Assembly (NCBI RefSeq): GCF_014174255.1
Contig: NZ_JABEQJ010000023.1
Span: forward strand, 1 to 64,000
Source of the DNA: Gluconacetobacter sacchari
Lineage (GTDB): Bacteria > Pseudomonadota > Alphaproteobacteria > Acetobacterales > Acetobacteraceae
Direction: 5' to 3'
Length of the DNA: 64,000 nucleotides
Each line of letters opens with the position of its first letter. The stretch's first letter is position 1. Below the pieces are notes generated by a model. It searched no databases and was not told where the DNA came from. It was given only the letters and a program-made list of their open reading frames with translations. Below are positions 16,800 through 23,599 of the stretch, one piece after another. A program made the translations under genes and the position numbers.

Positions 16800-17629
16800 T
16801 GAACTGGCTTTGTGGCCTCATCGGCGAAGGCATCGCCAAATCGCGCAGTCCGGCCATGCACGAGCGCGAGGCTCGCAATCTCGGACTGCCGCTGGTCTAC
16901 CGGCTGGTCGATACCGACAATTGGCAGAGCGATTCCCGCGGGCTGGCCGACATCCTCCGCTGGATGGAGCGTTTCCATTTCAACGGGACCAACGTCACCC
17001 ATCCATACAAACAGGCGGTCATCCCGCTGCTGGACGAACTGTCCGATGCCGCCCTGGCGATCGGTGCGGTCAATACCGTCGTCTTCCAGGGCGGCCGGCG
17101 CATCGGGCATAATACCGATTGGTCGGGCTATGCCGCCAATTTCCGCCGTACACTGCCCGACGTGTCGCTGAACCGGGTCGGGCAGGTGGGCGCGGGTGGT
17201 GCGGCGGCGGCGGTCGCCTATGCGCTGCTGTCCATGGGTGCGGCGCGACTCGATATCTTCGATGTCGCCAGCCGGCGCGCCGCGGATCTGGCGGAACGGC
17301 TGGGCAGCCTGTTCCCCGAAGCCCGCGTGTCGGCCGCAAGCTGTGTCGAGGACGTGATCTCGGGTGCTGACGGCATCGTGCAGACCTCGCCAATCGGCAT
17401 GGACTCGCATCCCGGATCGCCCTTCTCATCGGATCTTCTTGATGCAAGCCAGTGGTTTTCGGAAGTAATCTATTTCCCGTGCGAGACGCCGCTCCTGGCC
17501 GCAGCCCGGGCGAAGGGCTGCCGCACCGTCAGCGGCGTTGGCATGGCGGTATTTCAAGCGGCCGATGCCTTCGCGCTCTTTACCGGCGTGGCGCCCGACC
17601 GTGACCGCATGTTGAGCGAGTTTGATTGA
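16799..17629 (+). CDS. shikimate/quinate dehydrogenase (AroE family), probably catabolic
   Basis: A 276-residue AroE-type enzyme. The catalytic Lys is in NVTHPYKQAV, the catalytic Asp in GHNTDWSGYA, and the nucleotide loop is GAGGAAAAVAYALL. The strand after the loop ends in LDIFDVASRRA: an Asp stands where NADPH-dependent biosynthetic AroE has an Asn-Arg-Thr motif, which suggests NAD as cofactor. Such enzymes oxidise shikimate (or quinate) to 3-dehydro compounds. The gene is coupled by TGATG overlaps to the transporter before it and the TIM-barrel gene after it. Confidence 0.85.
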   Translation: MNWLCGLIGEGIAKSRSPAMHEREARNLGLPLVYRLVDTDNWQSDSRGLADILRWMERFHFNGTNVTHPYKQAVIPLLDELSDAALAIGAVNTVVFQGGRRIGHNTDWSGYAANFRRTLPDVSLNRVGQVGAGGAAAAVAYALLSMGAARLDIFDVASRRAADLAERLGSLFPEARVSAASCVEDVISGADGIVQTSPIGMDSHPGSPFSSDLLDASQWFSEVIYFPCETPLLAAARAKGCRTVSGVGMAVFQAADAFALFTGVAPDRDRMLSEFD

Positions 17630-18483
17630 TGAATCGTGATCTTGTCCTGGCCCATCTGACGGTGATAACGCTGTCGCCGCCTGAAATGGTCCGCGTGGCG
17701 GCCAGGACTGGCTACCAAGCTGTGGGGCTGCGTCTGATCCGCGTCACGCCGCACAGCCCCGGCTATCCGCTGATGGACGACCCATCGCTGATGCGCGAGA
17801 CGCGATCCGCGCTGCGGGACACTGGGACGCGGGTGCATGACATCGAATTCGTGAAGCTGGAGCCGGAACTGGAGGTCGTCGATCTGGAACGGTTCTGCGC
17901 AGCCGGGGCCGAACTGGGCGCCGCGCGTATCATCGCGGCCCCCTATGACCCCGACCTTGATCGTATGGCCGACCGCTATGCCGCCCTGTGCGCGCTGGCG
18001 GGTCGATACGGCCTAGGTGTGGTGCTGGAATTCTTTCCTTGGACCGTAGTGCCGAGCCTGGCCGATGCCTTGGCGATCCGCCGCCGTGCGGGCGCGCCGG
18101 CCAATGGCGGGATACTGGTCGACGCCCTGCATTTCTATCGTTCGGGCAGCCGCCTGTCCGATCTGGACGGGCTGGATGCGGGCGTACTGCCGTTCATGCA
18201 TCTCTGCGATGGGCCGGCCCATGGGGCGGAGGATTTGCCGTGCCGCCTGCTGGAAGCGCGGGCGGAACGCCTGCCTCCCGGAGACGGCGCGCTGGCGCTG
18301 GGTGCGTTGATTGCGAGAATGCCGCCTGGCATTCCCATAAGCCTTGAGGTACCCATGGAGCGCATGATGGCCGAACGCGGTGCCGAAGTGGTTGCCCGGC
18401 GTGTGCGCGAGGCCGCGGTCCGCCTGCTGGTCGGCCTGGGGGTCCAGACCACGCGGGCGTCTTCGCCCGCGTTCGGACGGTGA
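17629..18483 (+). CDS. TIM-barrel sugar phosphate isomerase/epimerase-like protein
   Basis: A 284-residue xylose-isomerase-like TIM barrel. Candidate metal ligands occur on successive strands: Glu in VVLEFFPWTVV, Asp and His in GGILVDALHFY, His in PFMHLCDGPA and Glu in ISLEVPMERM. The start ATG 17629 overlaps the dehydrogenase stop. It lies between the dehydrogenase and the quiC-like gene, and resembles the N-terminal domain of QuiC in fold. It could be a second dehydroshikimate dehydratase, an epimerase or a hydroxyacid isomerase of the same pathway; the exact reaction is not recognisable. Confidence 0.75.
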   Translation: MNRDLVLAHLTVITLSPPEMVRVAARTGYQAVGLRLIRVTPHSPGYPLMDDPSLMRETRSALRDTGTRVHDIEFVKLEPELEVVDLERFCAAGAELGAARIIAAPYDPDLDRMADRYAALCALAGRYGLGVVLEFFPWTVVPSLADALAIRRRAGAPANGGILVDALHFYRSGSRLSDLDGLDAGVLPFMHLCDGPAHGAEDLPCRLLEARAERLPPGDGALALGALIARMPPGIPISLEVPMERMMAERGAEVVARRVREAAVRLLVGLGVQTTRASSPAFGR

Positions 18484-18508
18484 CAATGCAGTGAAGAGGA
18501 CCCGGACC

Positions 18509-20398
18509 ATGCTGGATTCGATCGCGACCGTCTCGCTGGGCGGGACATTGCGCGAAAAGCTGGAGGCGATTGCCGAGGCCGGTTTCGAGGCCGCGGAGAT
18601 CTTCGAGAACGATTTCGTCGCCTCGGATCTATCGGCGGTGGATTTGCGCCTGCTGATGGCCGACCTGGGTCTGCGCAACGTCGTCTACCAGCCCTTTCGC
18701 GATTTCGAGGGGTTGGCGGGCGCGGAGCGGGTTCGCGCCTTCGACCGGGCGCAGCGGAAATTCGACCTGATGCAGGCGATGGGTACCGACCTGCTGCTGG
18801 TCTGTTCCAGCACGCTGGAGGACGCCAGCGGCGAACATGGGCGGATCGTCGCCGATTTCCGGGAATTGGGAGAACGCGCGGCGGACCGTGGATTGCGTGT
18901 CGCCTATGAGGCACTGGCCTGGGGGCGCCACGTCAACGACCATCGCGTGGTCGCGGATATCGTGCGCCAGGTCGCGTTGCCCTCGGTCGGCATCGTACTG
19001 GACAGCTTTCATTCCCTGTCGCGGAACATCCCCGTCTCGTCGCTGGAGGAACTCGATCCGCGATCTATCTTTCTGGTGCAGATGGCCGATGCGCCGGTCA
19101 TGGACATGGACCTTCTGCAATGGAGCCGGCATTTCCGGTGCATGCCCCTGCAAGGCGGCCTTCCGGTGGCGGAATGGGTCGCCGCCCTGATGCGGATCGG
19201 CTATCAAGGCCCGCTCTCGCTCGAAATTTTCAATGACCGGTTCCGTACCGGCTTTTCCAAGACCATCGCCGTCGATGGCCGGCGGTCGCTGATCGCCCTG
19301 CGCGACGACGCCGCCCGCTTGGCCGGCGCTCCCCCGATATTGCCCCCGCGCTCCGCCGCTGCCCTGGAATTTGTGGAATTCTCCGCCGTCCAGGATGACG
19401 AGGGCGCCCTGGCCGGAATGTTGCAGGCAATCGGTCTGCGGAAAGTGGGGCGCCACCGGCAGCGCGCCGTCGAACTGTGGCAGGGGGCGGGGAACACCCA
19501 TGTGGTGATCAATCGCGAGAGCCAGTCCATGGCCGGGAGTTTCGGCCTGATGCACGGGCAGGGTATTTGCGCCGTCGGCGTACGGGTGCCGAACCGTGCC
19601 GATGCCGCCCTGCGGGGAAAAGCGCTCGGCATGTCCATTCTCGAAGACCTTGCCGATGATCTTTCGCGACAGGCCATTCCTGCCGTCCGCGGTGTCGGGG
19701 GCAGTCTCGTCTATCTGCTGGATGATGAGGCGCTGGATGGATTGTGGCAGCGTGAATTTGATCTTGAGGCTGTGGACCCGTCTCCGGTTACGGAGCCGAT
19801 TCTTGGCTTCGATCATCTGGCGTCGATCGTCCGATATGACGAATTTCTGTCCTGGCTTTTATACTGGACAACATTGTTCGACCTGCGTGCCTGCCAGGAG
19901 ATCGATTTGATCGACCCAGGTGGTGTCGTGCAAAGCCAGGCCTTGGAGAATCACGATGGTTCCCTGCGCCTGACGCTGAACGGCGCATTGGGCGCGCGTA
20001 CGCTCGCCTCGCGGTTCGAGCGTAATTTCCTCGGTTCCGGCTATCAGCACCTGGCTTTGCGAACGAACGACATTTTCGCCAGTGCTGGCCAGATGAAGCG
20101 GGCGGGACTGCCCACGCTGAGCATCGGGCGAAATTATTATGACGATTTACAGGCGCGCTTCGGCCTGGATGATGCATTTGTTGCTCGTCTTGCCGCATAC
20201 AACATTCTTTATGACCGCGACGCGGCGGGGGGCGAGTTCTTCCAGATTTTCTCACGCGCTATCGACCGCGTGTTTTTTTTCGAGATTGTACAGAGGAAAA
20301 ATTCTTATAATGGGTATGGAGCGGCTAATACCCAGGTACGCCTTACCGCTCAACGGCGCGCTGGGGACGCATCCAATACCGACTGGCTGCCAGGCTGA
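18509..20398 (+). CDS. quiC: 3-dehydroshikimate dehydratase, two-domain QuiC type
   Basis: A 629-residue protein. Residues 1-280 form a TIM barrel with the metal-binding set expected for bacterial dehydroshikimate dehydratases: Glu in RVAYEALAWG, Asp in GIVLDSFHSL, Gln in FLVQMADAP and Glu in LSLEIFNDRF. Residues 290-629 form a VOC domain resembling 4-hydroxyphenylpyruvate dioxygenase (LGFDHLASIV, SGYQHLALRTNDIF), as in the two-domain QuiC1 enzymes of Pseudomonas. It turns 3-dehydroshikimate into protocatechuate, feeding PcaHG. ATG 18509 has AGAGGA at good spacing; GTG 18491 is an alternative. Confidence 0.9.
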   Translation: MLDSIATVSLGGTLREKLEAIAEAGFEAAEIFENDFVASDLSAVDLRLLMADLGLRNVVYQPFRDFEGLAGAERVRAFDRAQRKFDLMQAMGTDLLLVCSSTLEDASGEHGRIVADFRELGERAADRGLRVAYEALAWGRHVNDHRVVADIVRQVALPSVGIVLDSFHSLSRNIPVSSLEELDPRSIFLVQMADAPVMDMDLLQWSRHFRCMPLQGGLPVAEWVAALMRIGYQGPLSLEIFNDRFRTGFSKTIAVDGRRSLIALRDDAARLAGAPPILPPRSAAALEFVEFSAVQDDEGALAGMLQAIGLRKVGRHRQRAVELWQGAGNTHVVINRESQSMAGSFGLMHGQGICAVGVRVPNRADAALRGKALGMSILEDLADDLSRQAIPAVRGVGGSLVYLLDDEALDGLWQREFDLEAVDPSPVTEPILGFDHLASIVRYDEFLSWLLYWTTLFDLRACQEIDLIDPGGVVQSQALENHDGSLRLTLNGALGARTLASRFERNFLGSGYQHLALRTNDIFASAGQMKRAGLPTLSIGRNYYDDLQARFGLDDAFVARLAAYNILYDRDAAGGEFFQIFSRAIDRVFFFEIVQRKNSYNGYGAANTQVRLTAQRRAGDASNTDWLPG

Positions 20399-20559
20399 GA
20401 AGAGGGAAAGGATGACTTTTGCTCTGCGTCTGGAGCGGAGCGGGAGGCATTATGGCCTCGCGCTCTGGCAGGCTGTCGGGTTGGGCTCTGCTTCGATGAT
20501 GGATGACGGAGGCGACGGCGTTCATGCGGGCGTCAGTCGCGTGATCCTGCGGTGCCAGC

Positions 20560-20775
20560 AGGAGCACATGCACGAACGCCGCCTCGATCGCCGTGCCGTT
20601 GCCGCGCCGGAACGTCGCGATCGTGTCATGGTCAGGATGCAGGTTCGTCGCGACAAAGCGCATGCCGATGGCACGATACGTCGCCCGTTCGATCCGATGC
20701 GATGAGAAGACGCCGTTCGTATAGGCGTAAATCAGCAGCGCCAGCATCAGGTGTGGAAGTTCGTACTTAATCTGA
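20560..20775 (-). pseudogene. IS1182-like transposase, N-terminal fragment
   Basis: On the minus strand the peptide HLMLALLIYAYTNGVFSSHRIE, shown here only up to its core, continues into PDHDTIATFRRGNGTAIEAAF. This is the usual N-terminal (DUF772-like) region of IS1182/IS5-group transposases. The DDE core is absent and the frame decays into unrelated sequence before 20400. The fragment abuts the toxin remnant at about 20775. Limits are approximate. Confidence 0.6.
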
Positions 20776-21030
20776 CGGACGGCTTCTGTTGAAGCCCAAG
20801 CCGCGCTCCGCGACCTCAAGGGCCTGCCCAAGGCCGATGCCAAGCGGATCATGGAGGCGCTTCGTCTGGTCGTCGATCGCCACCCCCAACGCCAGTCCTT
20901 CGTGACCGAGATGCAGGGGGCGCCGGGTTACTGGCGGCTGTGGAAAGGTGACTGGCGCGCCATCTATCGCCAGACCGAGACAAGCATTGAGGTCGTCCGG
21001 GTCGGCAAGAGAGGGGAGATTTACGAATGA
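20776..21030 (+). pseudogene. RelE/HigB-type toxin, 5' end lost
   Basis: The frame open from 20776 to the stop at 21028-21030 reads AALRDLKGLPKADAKRIMEAL, then YWRLWKGDWRAIYRQ and VVRVGKRGEIYE, the typical pattern of RelE/ParE-superfamily ribonuclease toxins. No start codon remains upstream of the Met at 20851; the first few codons were replaced by the IS fragment. The stop overlaps the antitoxin start (ATGA). Translation from 20851 would give 59 residues lacking the first helix, so toxicity is doubtful. Confidence 0.7.
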
Positions 21031-21395
21031 ACCATATTGCACCCATCTCCGAGACTCCGGAGACGATTACCCTCAACCGGTCGGATTGGGAGGCCATCCT
21101 TGATCGTCTGGAAGACAGGAGCGACCTGGATGCTATTCGCCGCTCCGAACAGACCAATGCGCATGCCCATGCCTATACGGACGCCGAGACGCAGCGCATG
21201 GTGTTGGATGACGTGTCGGCGTTTATCATCTGGCGCGAACGCGCGGGCCTGACGCAAAAAGCCCTGGCGGCCGCATCTGGCGTGTCGCAGAGCTACGTCG
21301 ATGAAATCGAGGCCGGGAAGAAGCGAGGCAGTACGTCGGCGCTCGCGAAGATCGCGAAGACGCTGGGCGTCAGCATCGAACGGCTATTGGACTGA
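21027..21395 (+). CDS. XRE-family antitoxin
   Basis: A 122-residue protein. The N-terminal 65 residues carry a Phd-like acidic stretch (TLNRSDWEAILDRLEDRSDL) and the C-terminal part is a helix-turn-helix of the Cro/CI type (LTQKALAAASGVSQSYVDEIEAGKKRG). This arrangement is common in antitoxins encoded directly downstream of RelE-like toxins. It would neutralise the toxin and repress the operon, but the toxin gene here lacks its start, leaving an orphan antitoxin. Confidence 0.8.
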   Translation: MNHIAPISETPETITLNRSDWEAILDRLEDRSDLDAIRRSEQTNAHAHAYTDAETQRMVLDDVSAFIIWRERAGLTQKALAAASGVSQSYVDEIEAGKKRGSTSALAKIAKTLGVSIERLLD

Positions 21396-21755
21396 GGAAC
21401 CGCGGGAGTCGACCTGCTGCCGGAGATGCCGCTGCATCATGCGGTCCCAGTTTGCTCATTGGCTCTGACTGCTACGGTGGTTATGTTGATGATCTCCTGC
21501 ACCGCGACCTCAATCGGTAACCCGCGTTCAAGATCATGGCGCGGCGCGTCTTCTGTCGCACGCCTCGCGTTCCGTAAGAACGTGGTGCTGTCGTGCCGAT
21601 ATATGACGCGGGTCTTGGCCAGGTGCATGCCGAGCCCGGACGGACAAAACGGGATAACTTTCTTGTGTTTATACGGCAATGTGGGGACAGTCATGCTGAA
21701 ACCTGATAGGTTGCGTGCTCTTTCCTCCTGATTCAGTGGTCAGTTTCCCTCCTCA
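21396..21755. other. gap of 360 bases, no supported gene
   Basis: Open frames exist on both strands (21426-21731 plus, 21437-21694 minus), but neither shows recognisable motifs or a convincing ribosome binding site. The segment should include the promoter of the second OprB porin. Confidence 0.4.
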
Positions 21756-23228
21756 ATGCAGTTTCTTTCCGTCCGGCGCATCGACCGGTCCTTTCTCCGC
21801 GGGCTGGCGGTCTGCGTGCTCGGAGCCCTTCCGCTGCGTTGCATCCCCGCTGCACACGCGCAGGTGCTCGATAACGATATCGGCTCGGCCCCCAGCATCC
21901 GCGTCAGCACACCGCTGCCGGCGGCGGCGCCGCTGACGACATCGGTGCCGCCCTTTTCCCAGCCCGAGGCGTTGTTTCCCAACCCGTTCGGGCTGACGAA
22001 ATATCTGCGCGATCGCGGTGTCAATTTCCTGTTCGACAACACCAACGAATTCGCGGGCGCGCTGACGCAGCCGACCCCCGGATTCCGGAATTATCGCCAG
22101 GGTGCCAGCAATGCGGGGCAATACGCCAACGAACTGGACATCAACTGGGAGAAGTTGGCGGGTCTGACCGGCTTTGCTACCCATGTCATCACGGTGGGAC
22201 GGTACGGCACCACCGCCAACCGCATGTTCGGCGACTGGCTGGATCACGCGTCGGAAGATTACGGCGGTGGCGGCAACGTCGCTGTGCATCTGGTGTTGGC
22301 CTATGGCGAGGAGACTCTGCTCGGCGGCCGCGTCGCCATTGCGGCGGGGCGCATTCCGCTGGCATCGGATTTCGCGGCCAGCCCGCTGTTCTGCAATTTC
22401 ATGAACGGCAGCATGTGCGGCCGCCCCAAGGGCATTACGGATTCGAACTACATGCCGGGCTATCCGGCTTCGACCTGGGGGTTTCGCGTCCGGGGGCGGC
22501 CCACCCGCTCCACCTATATCCAGACCGGCGTCTATCCGATGGAAAACGGCATCTATGCCGTCGCCCAGCACCGTACTGGGTTCAAGTTCAACGGGGCCAA
22601 CATCCTGGGCTACACCATCCCCGTCGAAACGGGATGGGAACCCGTGTTCGCGCACGGCACGCTGCCAGGACATTACAAGGTCGGGGCGGCGGCGCTGGAC
22701 GAGCCGATGCCCGACAACCTGTTCGACAGCGATGGCCGGCCCTACGCACTGAGTGGCCGTGCGCCGCGCATGCATAGCGCGGGGTGGGAAAGCTGGGTGA
22801 TGTTCGACCAGCGGATCCATCACCCGAAAGGTGGCGGCAAGGATGCCGGAATCACGATTCTGACCGGCATTACCTACAACGACCCGCATACGTCACTGCG
22901 GAACTATGTGGGCTATCTTGCTTTCCTGGACCGGGGTTTCTGGCCCTCGCGCCCCTTCGATACGATCGGCGCCGCGTTTACCTATACCAAAATCGACCGT
23001 GGGGTGTCGTTGACCGACGGGTACCTGATGGACGTGGGAAAGTCCCTGCCGAACCATGCGACCGGCATCCAGGGCCATGCCGAGGTACTGGAAGTGAACT
23101 ACGCTATCCATGTCTGTCGTGGCGTGGTGTTCCAGCCGGTGTTCGAATATTACTTCAACCCCAACGCGCAGTCCAACCTGCGAAACGCGACCCTGCTCGG
23201 CTTCAAGAGCCATATCGAAATTCTGTGA
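21756..23228 (+). CDS. oprB: OprB-family porin, second copy
   Basis: A 490-residue outer-membrane porin with a signal peptide (LRGLAVCVLGALPL, cleavage after AHA near residue 35). The OprB domain follows: LTKYLRDRGVNFLFDN, ELDINWEKLAGLTGF, RVAIAAGRIPLASDF and a C-terminal strand ending in hydrophobic residues. It is clearly diverged from the porin at 4779. The same solute class (sugars, polyols, sugar acids) is expected. It stands alone between the toxin-antitoxin remnant and the accessory island. Confidence 0.85.
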   Translation: MQFLSVRRIDRSFLRGLAVCVLGALPLRCIPAAHAQVLDNDIGSAPSIRVSTPLPAAAPLTTSVPPFSQPEALFPNPFGLTKYLRDRGVNFLFDNTNEFAGALTQPTPGFRNYRQGASNAGQYANELDINWEKLAGLTGFATHVITVGRYGTTANRMFGDWLDHASEDYGGGGNVAVHLVLAYGEETLLGGRVAIAAGRIPLASDFAASPLFCNFMNGSMCGRPKGITDSNYMPGYPASTWGFRVRGRPTRSTYIQTGVYPMENGIYAVAQHRTGFKFNGANILGYTIPVETGWEPVFAHGTLPGHYKVGAAALDEPMPDNLFDSDGRPYALSGRAPRMHSAGWESWVMFDQRIHHPKGGGKDAGITILTGITYNDPHTSLRNYVGYLAFLDRGFWPSRPFDTIGAAFTYTKIDRGVSLTDGYLMDVGKSLPNHATGIQGHAEVLEVNYAIHVCRGVVFQPVFEYYFNPNAQSNLRNATLLGFKSHIEIL

Positions 23229-23599
23229 CTGAGTGTGCCGGTCCATGAGTACGGTCGAGTGCGGGCCGCCTCTGGATGACGTGGCCCGGGTAACGGGAAC
23301 AGCTTCGGCAAAATCCGGACGCGGGGGCTGCGCCTTACCGGCGGCAAGACGGTTTTGCTTGGTTGAAGCGCCGATCGTGTAGCGAACCTGGTTCTGTTGC
23401 GGAATGGCGGGCCACGACCGATAGTGATGATCACTACGTTTACGCTATAGCCCTACCATAGGTTCATCGACGTCCCGATACATTGCAAGCTGCCACGCCG
23501 CCCACTCTGTGGGCTTCCCATATACAGCAAAGCAGGATGGAAACATGAATAGTGCTGGATTCCATCTTGGTGAGTGATCAGGCCGGATAAAGGCCGAAA
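23229..23599. other. gap of 371 bases, possible left edge of the island
   Basis: No gene is supported. The style of genes changes across this stretch, from the acetic-acid-bacterial porin to the regulator and cargo of the island, so the left junction probably lies here. No copy of the tRNA-Ser 3' end was found by eye. Confidence 0.35.

Noticed and set aside
20776-21030. Possible frameshift in the toxin
   Set aside because: On recounting the bases the frame is continuous from 20776; only the start codon is missing.
21437-21694. 85-codon minus frame
   Set aside because: No recognisable family or start signal; overlapped by another equally weak plus frame.
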